Part shown: positions 9,133-18,152 of the stretch, piece after piece
Numbering within the stretch: the first letter of the stretch is position 1
How the letters are laid out: each line of letters starts with the position of its first letter
Assembly (NCBI GenBank): GCA_020027875.1
Contig: JAHRHA010000020.1
Coordinates: 1-59,175 of the forward strand
Direction: 5' to 3'
Source of the DNA: Micromonosporaceae bacterium
GTDB taxonomy: Bacteria; Actinomycetota; Actinomycetes; Mycobacteriales; Micromonosporaceae
DNA: 59,175 bases
Notes under the pieces: generated by a model
What the model was told of the DNA's origin: nothing
Database searches by the model: none
What the model saw: the letters and a program-made list of their open reading frames with translations, nothing else
Made by a program: the position numbers and the translations under genes

Positions 9133-9244
9133 CCAAGATCGCGGTGATCATGAGCTGACCGTCGAGAAACCGCGTCGATCATGACCTGGAGGTCATGATC
9201 GGCGCCATCTGACGACGGTTACGCCGTGATCACCGCGATCTTGG
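9133..9244. repeat. 112-bp palindromic element, MITE/REP-like (family A, complete copy)
   Basis: The ends are perfect 18-bp inverted repeats: CCAAGATCGCGGTGATCA at 9133-9150 and its reverse complement at 9227-9244. The centre holds a near-perfect palindrome (GATCATGACCT and AGGTCATGATC flanking GG). Related copies lie near 37826-37907 and 42894-42950. It occupies the gap between two convergent genes. No coding capacity is seen, so it is a nonautonomous repeat or a bidirectional terminator-like structure. Confidence 0.85.
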
Positions 9245-9253
9245 AGGGCGACT

Positions 9254-9745
9254 TCATACCGGGTGCAGCGTCACGGCGGTGAGTCGGCCGTCGGCGATCT
9301 CGACGATCTGGTACGTGGCGCGGGGCTGGCGCCGGCGGTCAGTGGGTGAGCCCGGGTTGAGCAGCCGCAGCCCGTTTGGCGCCACGCTGTCCCACGGGAT
9401 GTGTGAGTGTCCAAAGACGAGCAGGTCGTGGTCGGGGAAGCGGCCCGCGCACCTGTTTTCGCGGCCGGCGGCCGGCCCGGTCTCGTGCACAACCGCAATG
9501 CGCAGCCCATCGAGTTCGGCGTGCGCCACCTCCGGCAGCCGCGCCCGCAGCGGCGGGCCATCGTTGTTGCCGCACACGCCTATCAGCAGCTTCGCCCGAG
9601 CCGCCACGGCGTCGAACAGATCCTCGGTCACCCAATCACCGGCGTGCACGACGACGTCGGCGGTATCGATCGCCCGCCACAGCTCAGCGGGCAGGTCGCG
9701 TGCCCGTACCGGCACGTGAGTGTCCGCAGTGAGCAGGAGTCGCAC
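9254..9745 (-). CDS. YfcE/MJ0936-type metallophosphoesterase
   Basis: About 163 aa from the GTG at 9745; GTG 9754 and ATG 9796 are alternatives. The GTG gives the family start VRLLLTADTHVP. Metal-binding motifs of calcineurin-like phosphodiesterases are present in order: TADTH, HAGDWV, GVCGNND and FGHSHIP. This family hydrolyses phosphodiesters with Mn2+ in the cytoplasm; the natural substrate is unknown. Starting at 9796 would place the beginning of the gene inside a 48-bp palindromic repeat, which argues for the shorter form. Confidence 0.85.
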   Translation of the reverse strand: MRLLLTADTHVPVRARDLPAELWRAIDTADVVVHAGDWVTEDLFDAVAARAKLLIGVCGNNDGPPLRARLPEVAHAELDGLRIAVVHETGPAAGRENRCAGRFPDHDLLVFGHSHIPWDSVAPNGLRLLNPGSPTDRRRQPRATYQIVEIADGRLTAVTLHPV

Positions 9746-9766
9746 ATGCGCCACAATACGTCCCGC

Positions 9767-9814
9767 GATCTTGGGTGACATGCGGGCCTTCCGCACCGAG
9801 AATCATCCAAGATC
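9767..9814. repeat. 48-bp palindromic element (family B), copy 1
   Basis: Arms GATCTTGGGTGA (9767-9778) and TCATCCAAGATC (9803-9814) are inverted with one mismatch. A second element of exactly the same length, with the same right arm AATCATCCAAGATC, lies inside hyuA at 42593-42640. It sits upstream of the phosphoesterase gene. Confidence 0.75.
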
Positions 9815-9950
9815 CGCAATTGCGGCGGCCCGCGCCGCCAGCGTCAACCAATCACGAGTCAACGTGTGCGGTACTACCGGCCATAGCGAGGAGCATCCCA
9901 CACGTTGATGCGATCACCGTCTCCGTGGCGGTCGATCCACAGTAGACTCG

Positions 9951-10193
9951 TCATGACGTGCCGTGTGCGCGCGCCCCGATCGCAAGGGCAACGGTGATCA
10001 TGAGTAGGAAGCCCAGCAGGAACACCTCGCGGGTCCGCGACCAGGCACCCTTGCGTGCTGTCGGTACTGCCTTCTTGGCGGCGCCGACGTCGACCCAGCT
10101 TCGGCGGAGGTTGGCAACGAGCATCCCGGCCGGCACGCCACAGACCAGCCCGATGAGTATGCCGACAAGTGTCGGGCCGGTTACTCCATTCAT
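9951..10193 (-). CDS. Small two-helix membrane protein, hypothetical
   Basis: 80 aa with two hydrophobic segments (TLVGILIGLVCGVPAGML and VFLLGFLLMITVALAIGA) joined by a basic linker. That topology is typical of a real small membrane protein. No family was recognised and no neighbouring operon helps. The hydrophobicity pattern is the main reason to believe the gene. Confidence 0.5.
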   Translation of the reverse strand: MNGVTGPTLVGILIGLVCGVPAGMLVANLRRSWVDVGAAKKAVPTARKGAWSRTREVFLLGFLLMITVALAIGARAHGTS

Positions 10194-10606
10194 GTACTCA
10201 TTATGTGGAATAACTGACCTTTAGCCTAGACCCGTCTGTCTGGGGCTGAAACCTGACAGTTGCACCATGAGACGTCGGGGTCGGCCAGCCCGCCGCACCC
10301 TGTGAATTCGGGTCGGATGTCGCAAACATATCGAACCGGTATCGATCACTTGCAGAGACGCTACGACTCGCGATTTGATGTTTGAGTATTTGAAAGTTCT
10401 CGATCGCCGCGAGTGGCATCGGTCCCCGCCAGCACCGGCCGCCGCCCGTGGCAAAAGTACGCCGACGCGGTGAGCCTGCCAGCGATGTGCGGTGGACCGG
10501 CGGTCGCTGGTGCGACTACCCGCTGAGGCAGCGGACGGTACGTCTGTTCCGGCGCGGTGGCGCGCCGCATGATGCGAAGTAGTGAAGGAAGCTGGAAGGA
10601 GAACCC
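10194..10606. other. Intergenic region upstream of the sugar ABC operon
   Basis: 413 bp, locally richer in A/T than its surroundings, with no convincing gene. It should carry the promoter of the importer operon. A near-palindrome centred on ACCGGT (10329-10344, TATCGA then ACCGGT then ATCGAT) resembles LacI-family operators and is the best candidate regulatory site, but this is weak. A clear ribosome site (GGAAGGAGA) lies just before 10607. Confidence 0.4.
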
Positions 10607-11887
10607 ATGAAACCGTGGCTGCGAGGGCTCGTCCCGTTAACCGTCGTCGTGCTCGCGGCGACCGCCTGCGGGGGCGACTCGTCTGGCGACGACACCGATC
10701 TTAAAGGCGATACCGTCACCGTGATCGGCACCTGGGGCGGCGACGAGCAGAAGGCCTTCCTCGAGATGGTCAAGCCGTGGGAGCAGCAGACGGGTGCGAC
10801 CGTGAAGTACACCGGCACCCGGGACATCAACACCATCCTTACCACCGGCGTGGCGTCCGGCGTCCTGCCTGACCTTGCCGGGCTGCCCGGCCCGGGTCAG
10901 ATGGTCGAGTACGCCAACGCAGGCAAGTTGCTGCCACTGGACGGCGTGCTGGACCTCGCGACCTATCAGAGCGAGGTCGCGCCGGCGCTCGTCGAAGTGG
11001 GCAAGGTCGAGGGCAAGATCCACGGCGTGTTCATCAAGGCCGCCGTCAAGGGCCTGATGTGGTACAGCCCCAAGCTGCACGACTACGCCGCGAGCCCGCC
11101 GGCGACGTGGACCGACCTGCTCAGTCAAGCGACGGCGAACCAGGGCGCGGCCAAGGCCACGTGGTGCCTGGGCATAGAGTCCGGCGCGGCGTCCGGCTGG
11201 CCGGCCACGGACTGGATCGAGGATCTGGTTCTGCGGACGGCGGGCCCGGCTGCCTACACCCAGTGGTATCAGGGCAAGATCAAGTGGTCCGACCCGGCCA
11301 TCAAGAACGCGTTCCAGATGTACGTCAACGATGTCGTCGGCAAGACCTACGGCGGCACCGTGACGGCGGTGGCCACGAACTTCGAAAACGCCGGCAACCC
11401 GCTGTTCGCCTCCCCGCCTGGCTGCGTGTTCCTGCATCAGGCGAGCTTCATCACCGGACTCGGCGGGTTCAAGTCACTCACGGCGGGCACGGATTACAAC
11501 TTCTTCCCCTTCCCGGACATCAACCCGCAGTACGCAGGTGCGGTCGAGGGAGCCGGCGATCTCTTCGGCATGTTCCACGACACGCCGGCCGCCAAGTCGC
11601 TGATGCGATACCTGGTGACGGCCCCGGCGCAGGACATCTGGGTGAAGATCGGCGGGGCGCTCTCGGCGAACAAGAACGCGACGAGTTACAAGGACGACAT
11701 CAGCAAGCGGTCCGCGGCGCTTCTTGCCAACGCGAAAGTCTTCGCGTTTGACGCGTCGGACCTTATGCCATCCGCGATGAACGACGCCTTCTGGCGGGGG
11801 ATGGTGGCGCTCACCAACGGAAGCAAGTCCGTGGACCAGACGCTCGCCGATCTGGACGCAGCACAGAAGGACGCGTACACGTCCTAA
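10607..11887 (+). CDS. Carbohydrate ABC transporter substrate-binding lipoprotein
   Basis: 426 aa. The signal peptide ends in a lipobox (LAATAC at about residues 18-23), so the protein is lipid-anchored outside the membrane. The mature part is a family-1 sugar-binding fold with GDTVTVIGTWGGDEQKAF near the start. TGTRDINTILTT and LPGPGQMVEYANAGKLLPLD are reminiscent of AglE-type alpha-glucoside binding proteins; that substrate is inference. Strong GGAAGGAG precedes the ATG. It heads an operon with two permeases; no ATPase is present, as is usual where a shared MsiK serves several importers. Confidence 0.9.
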   Translation: MKPWLRGLVPLTVVVLAATACGGDSSGDDTDLKGDTVTVIGTWGGDEQKAFLEMVKPWEQQTGATVKYTGTRDINTILTTGVASGVLPDLAGLPGPGQMVEYANAGKLLPLDGVLDLATYQSEVAPALVEVGKVEGKIHGVFIKAAVKGLMWYSPKLHDYAASPPATWTDLLSQATANQGAAKATWCLGIESGAASGWPATDWIEDLVLRTAGPAAYTQWYQGKIKWSDPAIKNAFQMYVNDVVGKTYGGTVTAVATNFENAGNPLFASPPGCVFLHQASFITGLGGFKSLTAGTDYNFFPFPDINPQYAGAVEGAGDLFGMFHDTPAAKSLMRYLVTAPAQDIWVKIGGALSANKNATSYKDDISKRSAALLANAKVFAFDASDLMPSAMNDAFWRGMVALTNGSKSVDQTLADLDAAQKDAYTS

Positions 11888-11896
11888 TCCGGTGGT

Positions 11897-11927
11897 TTGG
11901 GGGAGGCCGCGACGCGGCCTCCCCCAA
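11897..11927. terminator. Intercistronic hairpin between binding protein and permease genes
   Basis: A perfect 14-bp stem (TTGGGGGAGGCCGC, loop GAC, GCGGCCTCCCCCAA) lies directly after the binding-protein stop at 11887. It is very stable and lacks a U-tract. In sugar importers such hairpins stabilise the upstream mRNA or attenuate read-through, so the binding protein exceeds the permeases. It also rules out the in-frame start codon at 11897. Confidence 0.8.
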
Positions 11928-11959
11928 CCCGAATCCAGCGGCCCGGCGTGGAGGTGCGA

Positions 11960-12943
11960 GTGGGTTCACAACTGATCACCGCGGTCGTCGTCGTGTTGGG
12001 CGTTCCGGCCGCCCTGATCGCCTATATCTGGGGTAGCGAGCGGCTTATCAGCCTCGCCCCTGAGCGGTGGCGGCCGCGCCTCCGCCCATGGCTGTGGATC
12101 GGACCGGCGCTCGCGTTCCTCGGCTTCTTCCTGGTCTACCCGACGATACGTACGATCATCCGGAGCCTGTACGGCAAGAGCGAACTCAAGCCGAAGTTCG
12201 TGGGGCTGGACAACTTCCGCTGGTTCTTCACCAATAGTGACGCTCGGGGTGCGCTGCTCAATAACGTCGTGTGGCTCTTGTTCCTCACCCTGTTCACGGT
12301 CGGGCTCGGACTGCTCATCGCCGTGCTCGTCGACCGGGTGCGTTACGAGGCATGGGCTAAGAGCATCATCTTCCTGCCGTTGGCGATCAGCATGGTCGCG
12401 GCCGGGGTGATCTGGAAGTTTATGTACGACTACAAGCCACCCGGCGTGGCACAGACCGGCACTCTGAACGCGGCGATTGGGACCGTCGGGCTGGGACCGA
12501 TCGGTTGGCTGCAGTCGCCCGCGTTTCGGGTCAGCACGTTCGCGCTCATCGCCATCATGGTCTGGATGTGGACCGGCTTTGCCATGGTTATCATCTCGGC
12601 CGCGCTCAAGGGGATCGATCCCGAGCTACTCGAGGCGGCACGTGTTGACGGCGCGAACGAGTGGCAGGTCTTCCGCAAGGTGACGTTCCCGCTGCTGGGT
12701 CCGACGCTGGCGGTCGTCTCGACCACGATGATCATCACTTCGCTGAAGACGTTCGACATTGTCTACACCCTGACCAACGGCAACTACGACACCGACGTCA
12801 TCGCCAACCTCATGGTCAAGCAGATGTTTACGTTTGGCGACTTCGGCCGGGCCAGCGCCGTCGCGGTTGTGCTCCTGCTGGCGATCGTCCCGATCATGGC
12901 GTTCAACATCCGTCAGTTCCGTGCCCAGGAGTCAGTCCGATGA
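11960..12943 (+). CDS. Carbohydrate ABC transporter permease (MalF/AglF type)
   Basis: 327 aa from the GTG at 11960, chosen because GGAGG ends 5 nt upstream; the longer frame begins inside a hairpin. There are about seven hydrophobic segments. The EAA loop that docks to the ATPase is visible as EAARVDGANEWQVFRKVTFP. It forms the membrane channel with the next gene, which it overlaps by ATGA. Confidence 0.92.
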   Translation: MGSQLITAVVVVLGVPAALIAYIWGSERLISLAPERWRPRLRPWLWIGPALAFLGFFLVYPTIRTIIRSLYGKSELKPKFVGLDNFRWFFTNSDARGALLNNVVWLLFLTLFTVGLGLLIAVLVDRVRYEAWAKSIIFLPLAISMVAAGVIWKFMYDYKPPGVAQTGTLNAAIGTVGLGPIGWLQSPAFRVSTFALIAIMVWMWTGFAMVIISAALKGIDPELLEAARVDGANEWQVFRKVTFPLLGPTLAVVSTTMIITSLKTFDIVYTLTNGNYDTDVIANLMVKQMFTFGDFGRASAVAVVLLLAIVPIMAFNIRQFRAQESVR

Positions 12944-13839
12944 CCATAGTCGCAGTGCCCGAGGCGCCCAGCGCCGCACAGCCGGCTGCCCGCCCACCAG
13001 TCCGCCCGCGCCGCAAGCTCGTGCTGCACCTCGCCGTGGTCGCGCTCATGATCATCTGGGTGACGCCGACACTCGGGCTGCTCGTGAGTTCGTTTCGGCC
13101 ACAGTCGGTGCTCTCCCAATCGGGTTGGTGGACCGCGTTCGCGCCGCCATACCAGTTCACATTGGAGAATTACCAGGGCGTGCTCGAACAGAGCGGCATC
13201 GGGCAGGCGTTTATCAACAGCCTCTTCATCGCGATCCCCGCTACCATAATTCCGCTGTTCGTCGCGGCGTTCGCCGCCTACGCGTTCAGCTGGATGGAAT
13301 TTTGGGGCCGCGACGTGCTCTTCGTCGTGGTCGTCGGGCTCCTGGTCGTCCCGCTGCAGACCACCCTCATCCCCGTCCTGAAGGCGTTCGCCGACTGGGG
13401 GCTGACCGGCCAATTCCTCGCCGTCTGGCTGGCCCACACCGGGTATGGGCTGCCGTTCGCGGTCTACCTTCTCCGCAACTTCATGGGTTCGCTGCCGCGA
13501 TCGGTGTTCGAGTCGGCCTCCTTGGATGGGGCCAACCACGTAGTGTCCTTCTTCCGGATCGCGGTACCCATGAGCGTGCCCGCCTTCGCCGCGCTGGCGA
13601 TCTTCCAGTTCTTGTTCGTGTGGAACGATCTGCTCGTCGCGCTGATCTACATAGGACTGGCGAACTCGGACAACCTGCCGATGACCGCGGCGATGGCCAA
13701 TCTGGTCAACTCGCTCGGCGGCGGCTGGTATCTCCTCGGTGCTGCGGCGTTCTTGTCGATGATCCTGCCGCTGGCGGTCTTCTTCGGCCTGCAGCGCTAC
13801 TTCGTCCGCGGCATCGTGGGTGGGGCGGTCAAGGGCTGA
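12940..13839 (+). CDS. Carbohydrate ABC transporter permease (MalG/AglG type)
   Basis: 299 aa from the ATG at 12940, overlapping the preceding stop. After a Pro/Arg-rich cytoplasmic start (about 25 residues) come six membrane helices. The EAA-type loop is ESASLDGANHVVSFFRIAVP. It pairs with the upstream permease. No solute-specific clue is present and no ATPase gene follows. Confidence 0.92.
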   Translation: MTIVAVPEAPSAAQPAARPPVRPRRKLVLHLAVVALMIIWVTPTLGLLVSSFRPQSVLSQSGWWTAFAPPYQFTLENYQGVLEQSGIGQAFINSLFIAIPATIIPLFVAAFAAYAFSWMEFWGRDVLFVVVVGLLVVPLQTTLIPVLKAFADWGLTGQFLAVWLAHTGYGLPFAVYLLRNFMGSLPRSVFESASLDGANHVVSFFRIAVPMSVPAFAALAIFQFLFVWNDLLVALIYIGLANSDNLPMTAAMANLVNSLGGGWYLLGAAAFLSMILPLAVFFGLQRYFVRGIVGGAVKG

Positions 13840-13867
13840 CCCGGCGGGAGCGCGACAGAGGTGGAGG

Positions 13868-14611
13868 TCATTCCCAGCGGAACGATCGGGCGGCCAAGGC
13901 GCCGAAGGCCGCCGTCAGGCCACCCATCACCACGAGGTGCAGCGGTCGCGGCCACGAACCGGCCCAGGCGTCCTGCATCGCCTGCGAGGCGGCGCCGAGC
14001 GGGGTGAAGTCGGCCACCCGTCGCACGGCGTCGGGCATGATCGGGCCCGGCGTCCACACACCGGCGGCGAACATCATCGGGAAGTAGACCAGCGTGCCCA
14101 GCCCCGACGACGCGCGGGCGCTGGGTGTCACCGCGGCGATCAGCAGGGCCACGGCGCACATCGCCGCCGACCCGAGGACGAAGGCGACGACAAGTCCGCC
14201 GACGTTCTCCGGAGCGGCGACGTCGAAGGCGACCACCGCGCCGACGCAGGCCAGCCCCGACCCGATCAGCAGCGCGCCCACGTTGACGATGAGCTGCGCT
14301 GCCAGCAGTGCCATGGGGGAGACCGGCGTGGTCGAGAGCCGGCGCAGGACTCCCTTCTCGCGGTACGCCGAGAGGACGCCCAACAGCGTGACCATGGTGA
14401 CCGTGGCGATCGCCAACGCCAGCACGATCGGCAGGTAGATATCGATGGGGCGCCGGCCGCCGTTGTCCTCGCTCGGGTCGGTGAACCCAGGGATGGCGCT
14501 GCCTAGGACGAGGACGAGTACGGCCGGGAAGGCGACCCCGAAGAAGGCGCCGATCGGTTCGCGGAGGAACAACTTGGACTCGATGACGGTCAACTTTCGA
14601 AGCGCGTTCAC
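13868..14611 (-). CDS. ABC-2 type permease
   Basis: 247 aa with six predicted membrane helices and the ABC-2 soluble loop SAYREKGVLRRLSTTPVSP. It lies 9 bp downstream of its ATPase gene. The pair is divergent from a histidine kinase/response regulator pair, a common arrangement for drug- or peptide-responsive exporters in actinobacteria. The substrate is unknown. Confidence 0.9.
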   Translation of the reverse strand: MNALRKLTVIESKLFLREPIGAFFGVAFPAVLVLVLGSAIPGFTDPSEDNGGRRPIDIYLPIVLALAIATVTMVTLLGVLSAYREKGVLRRLSTTPVSPMALLAAQLIVNVGALLIGSGLACVGAVVAFDVAAPENVGGLVVAFVLGSAAMCAVALLIAAVTPSARASSGLGTLVYFPMMFAAGVWTPGPIMPDAVRRVADFTPLGAASQAMQDAWAGSWPRPLHLVVMGGLTAAFGALAARSFRWE

Positions 14612-14620
14612 GTCAATCTC

Positions 14621-15352
14621 CTATCGAGCGAGCGGGTTGGTGAGGGCGAGGACAGCGTCCTCGAGCGTGGGCCGCGCCACTCCGGGGACGACCGCGTTCG
14701 CGACGAGCGCTGCTGGGGTGTCAAGGGCGACGATTCGACCGGCGTCGATGACCGCTATACGGTCGCAGAGCCGCTCTGCTTCCTCCAAGGAATGGGTGAC
14801 CAGAACGACGGTCACGCCGCGATCGCGGACCCCGCGGATGAGCTCCCAGGTGTCCCGGCGCGCCTGCGGGTCCAGCCCGGTGGTCAGCTCGTCGAGGACG
14901 GCGATCTCTGGGTTGCCCACCAGTGCCAGCGCGACGGACAGCCGCTGTTTCTGCCCACCGGAGAGCTTGCCGAAGACGGTGTTGCGCTTCTCGGTCAGGC
15001 CCAAGTCCGCCATCAGCCGCCGCCAGTCGGCCGGCTGGGCGTAGAAGGAGCTGTACAGATCCAATGCCTCCCACACCTTGAGCCGGTCGGGGAGTTGGCT
15101 CTCCTGGAGTTGGATGCCGATATGCCGGCGTAGCTCGGCGCGGTCCCGGCGAGGGTCGAGCCCCAGCACCCGGATCGTGCCCGAGTCGGGAATGCGCATG
15201 CCCGACACGCTCTCAACGGTGGTGGTCTTGCCGGCTCCGTTCGGTCCCACGATGCCAAAGATCTCGCCGGCATCGACGGTGAACGAGACGTCACGCACGG
15301 CGACCTGGTCCCCGTACCGTTTCGCAAGGTTCCTGACTTCGATGACTGTCAT
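14621..15352 (-). CDS. ABC transporter ATP-binding protein
   Basis: 243 aa. Walker A GPNGAGKTTT is near residue 37, the signature is LSGGQKQRLSVALAL, Walker B is IAVLDELTTGLDP, and the H-loop is VTHSLEEAERL. Note Leu in place of the usual Pro after the Walker B Glu (DELTTG), which is a known variant. It powers the permease encoded just downstream. Confidence 0.93.
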   Translation of the reverse strand: MTVIEVRNLAKRYGDQVAVRDVSFTVDAGEIFGIVGPNGAGKTTTVESVSGMRIPDSGTIRVLGLDPRRDRAELRRHIGIQLQESQLPDRLKVWEALDLYSSFYAQPADWRRLMADLGLTEKRNTVFGKLSGGQKQRLSVALALVGNPEIAVLDELTTGLDPQARRDTWELIRGVRDRGVTVVLVTHSLEEAERLCDRIAVIDAGRIVALDTPAALVANAVVPGVARPTLEDAVLALTNPLAR

Positions 15353-15485
15353 GGCTTCGACGCTAGGAACCGGACCGGCTTGTCAGAATGGGTCTGCGCA
15401 CCGAACCGGGGTGGGGCTAGGCCCACCCCGAACGGGCGCCCGGCTCCACTGTGCGCCGCCGACGGACTCGGCGAGACTAGGAGGC

Positions 15486-17441
15486 GTGATCCGGCGGTAC
15501 GCACTCGCACCCATACGCTGCCTCGCCCTTTTCGGCCTGGCGGTCGTCGGGGCCTGCGTCGCGCTGCTCTCCGCTCTCGTCGTGGCACTCGTCGTCACCT
15601 ACCCGTCGGCCGTCGCCGCGACCAAGGGGCTGGCGAACCTGGGGCGTCGGTTGGCCCGCGACTGGGGCGGCGTCGAGATCGTCGGCGAGTATCTGCCCGG
15701 CCCACCGGCCCCGCAGCCGCGCGACGACGGATGGTACGTCCACGACAACCAGCTCTTCCGTTCCCCACGGGTGCCGGCCTTCCTGGCGAAGACCGAGTCG
15801 CTGTCCAAGGATCCGGCGATCATACGCGACTGGTTGTGGCTGGCACTCACGCCGATCACCGGCGGCCTGGCCGTTCTCCTGCCGCCCGGGCTCATCGCGG
15901 CCGGCGTGGCCACCGCGGCGGGATGGATTTCACTCGGCCCGGCCCGGCCAGCCTTGGCGATGCCGGCGGGGCTGGCGCTGGTACTCGCGAGTCTCGCCGT
16001 TGGGCCGGCGATGCTGCGACTGCACGCGCTGTGGAGTCGGGAGCTGCTGCAGCCGGCGGCGCGGTCCTGGTGGCACGCCTCCGGCGCGGGTCCGCGAATC
16101 GGACGGTGGTCGTCCGCCACGTGGCACGGCGCAGGACTGGCGGGTCTGTCGCTGGGCGCGTTCGGATTCTTCGTCCTCCAGGTGCTCGCCATCGTCGTGT
16201 CGTGGGGCGGTCTACTCCCGCACGCGGCCACGTTCACCCGCCCATACCTGGACCAGTACCGCCGCCGGGCGCACACGTGGACGGGCGTCGAGTTCCCAAC
16301 GCCGTACCGGCCGCTGCCCGAGCCACCGGAGCGCGATTCCGATGGCATGTACCGCGTCGGGCGAACCCTCTACGCCGACCGGTCGGCGGCGGCGCGCGCG
16401 CAGCGCGACTGGTCGGTGCTCACCGATGCGGCCACTTGGCGGGATCTACTGTGGATGGGGACCGGGCCGCTCGTCAGCGTCGTGGGACTGGTGCCCGCGA
16501 TCCTGGTTGGCTTCGGCTTCTTCGGGCTGGTATGGCAGCCGCTGTGGTGGGCGCCGTGGGCCGTCCCGCTCGGCCTCGCCACCGGCGAGTGGGTCACGCC
16601 CTGGTACGTCTGGTACGGGGTGACCTATCTGGTCCCCTCCCTGAGTGTGATACCCGGCTGGGCGAGTCCTGTCGTCGGCCTCGCCGTGGCCGCACTCGGG
16701 GTGCTGATCGCGTCGCCGCTGCTGCGCGTGCGGGTGGCGTGGGACCGGCTGTTGCTGGCGCCGACTGAGGCGGCTCGCCTCGCCCACCGCGTCCGCCGCC
16801 TGACCGAGACGCGCACCGACGCCGTCGACGCCCAGGCCGCCGAAATGCGTCGCATCGAGCGGGACCTCCACGACGGTGCACAGGCCCGACTCGTGGCCCT
16901 CGGCCTGAGCCTCGGCGCCATCGATGAGCTCATGGAGCGGGACCCGGATGCGGCGCGAGCACTGGTGGCGCAGGCCCGCGCGAACTCGGCCAGCGCCTTG
17001 AGCGAACTGCGAGATCTGGTACGGGGTATCCACCCGCCCGTACTCGCCGAGCGCGGTCTCGGTGATGCAGTCCGCGCGGTGGCACTCGATAGCCCTCTTC
17101 CCGTGGATGTGACCGTCGCGTTGGACGACCGGCCGGACGCGCCGGTGGAGTCCGCGGCCTACTTCGCCGTCAGCGAGGCGCTGGCGAATGCAATCCGCCA
17201 CTCCGGCGCCCAGCGGGTCTCCATCGACATCCGCTATCAGAATGGGAGACTCACGATCACCGTGACCGACGACGGCAGCGGCGGCGCGGACCCGACCAGG
17301 GGCAGCGGCCTGCGCGGGGTTGCGCGGCGACTCGGTACATTCGACGGAACTCTCGCCGTGCACAGCCCGCACGGCGGCCCGACCGTGATAACAATGGAGA
17401 TTCCGTGCGCGTTGTCCTCGCCGAGGACCTCTACCTCCTGA
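15486..17441 (+). CDS. Sensor histidine kinase with duplicated membrane sensor region
   Basis: 651 aa from the GTG at 15486; no ATG fits. The N-terminal ~430 residues hold two similar membrane sensor units (PF13796-like). The kinase follows: HisKA_3 dimerisation with the phospho-accepting His at residue 462 (ERDLHDGAQARLVALGLSLG), then HATPase (ALANAIRHSG as N box, DDGSGG and GSGLRGVARR as G boxes). The response regulator start lies inside its last codons. The likely target is the ABC exporter divergently encoded at 13868-15352. Confidence 0.9.
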   Translation: MIRRYALAPIRCLALFGLAVVGACVALLSALVVALVVTYPSAVAATKGLANLGRRLARDWGGVEIVGEYLPGPPAPQPRDDGWYVHDNQLFRSPRVPAFLAKTESLSKDPAIIRDWLWLALTPITGGLAVLLPPGLIAAGVATAAGWISLGPARPALAMPAGLALVLASLAVGPAMLRLHALWSRELLQPAARSWWHASGAGPRIGRWSSATWHGAGLAGLSLGAFGFFVLQVLAIVVSWGGLLPHAATFTRPYLDQYRRRAHTWTGVEFPTPYRPLPEPPERDSDGMYRVGRTLYADRSAAARAQRDWSVLTDAATWRDLLWMGTGPLVSVVGLVPAILVGFGFFGLVWQPLWWAPWAVPLGLATGEWVTPWYVWYGVTYLVPSLSVIPGWASPVVGLAVAALGVLIASPLLRVRVAWDRLLLAPTEAARLAHRVRRLTETRTDAVDAQAAEMRRIERDLHDGAQARLVALGLSLGAIDELMERDPDAARALVAQARANSASALSELRDLVRGIHPPVLAERGLGDAVRAVALDSPLPVDVTVALDDRPDAPVESAAYFAVSEALANAIRHSGAQRVSIDIRYQNGRLTITVTDDGSGGADPTRGSGLRGVARRLGTFDGTLAVHSPHGGPTVITMEIPCALSSPRTSTS

Positions 17442-18055
17442 GGGACGGCCTGATCAGGCTGCTCGAGGCCCACGGCTTCGAGATCGTGGCGGCTGTCGAG
17501 AGTGGACCGGAGCTTCGGCGTGCGTTGGTCGAGCACCGCCCGGATGTGTCCGTTGTGGACGTACGCCTGCCGCCAACCTATACCGACGAGGGCCTGCAGG
17601 CGGCTCTGTACGCCCGCCGCGAACTTCCCGGCCTGCCGATACTCGTATTGTCTCAGCACGTCGAGCAGCTTTACGCCCGCGAGTTGCTGGCCGACGGCGC
17701 GGGCGGGGTCGGCTACCTGCTCAAGGATCGGGTGCTGGGGGCCGACCAGTTCATAGACGCGGTACGCCGGGTGGCGGCCGGCGGCACCGCCATGGATCCC
17801 GAGGTCATCGCCAAGCTGTTGACCACGAAAGCTGCCAACGAGCCGTTGGGTCGGCTCACGCCTCGCGAGCGGGAGGTGCTCGAGCTCATGGCCCAGGGCC
17901 GGTCCAACGCGGCGATCGGCCAGCGGCTGTTCCTCAGCGAGAGCGCCGTCGGCAAGCACACCGCGAGCATCTTCGCCAAGCTCGACCTGACCCCATCAGA
18001 CGACGACAACCGGCGCGTGCTCGCCGTGCTCGCCTACCTCAACCAGGCGTCCTGA
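17405..18055 (+). CDS. LuxR-family response regulator
   Basis: 216 aa. Receiver domain at residues 1-120 with the acidic pair (AED) and phospho-acceptor Asp52 (VVDVRLP). LuxR HTH at about 150-210 (LTPREREVLELMAQGRSNAA, then SESAVGKHTASIFAKLDL). The GTG at 17405 overlaps the kinase gene by 37 bp, which is typical of a coupled pair. Confidence 0.93.
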   Translation: MRVVLAEDLYLLRDGLIRLLEAHGFEIVAAVESGPELRRALVEHRPDVSVVDVRLPPTYTDEGLQAALYARRELPGLPILVLSQHVEQLYARELLADGAGGVGYLLKDRVLGADQFIDAVRRVAAGGTAMDPEVIAKLLTTKAANEPLGRLTPREREVLELMAQGRSNAAIGQRLFLSESAVGKHTASIFAKLDLTPSDDDNRRVLAVLAYLNQAS

Positions 18056-18075
18056 GGTCCAATCCTCGCGATCAA

Positions 18076-18119
18076 GGGCGTAGTCGCGTGATTGGTGATC
18101 AACTCACGCGACTATGCCC
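18076..18119. terminator. 16-bp-stem hairpin between the response regulator and uraD
   Basis: GGGCGTAGTCGCGTGA (18076-18091) pairs with TCACGCGACTATGCCC (18104-18119) with one mismatch. It lies 20 bp after the regulator stop and about 35 bp before uraD, so it probably separates the two transcripts. No U-tract follows. It could equally be an operator or another small palindromic repeat. Confidence 0.6.
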
Positions 18120-18152
18120 AAGATCGACGAGCGGGGGTCGTAGGATCCGGAC

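Noticed and set aside
11897-11959. Longer N-terminus for the first sugar permease
   Set aside because: It would start inside a 14-bp hairpin stem with no ribosome site; GTG 11960 has GGAGG at the right spacing.
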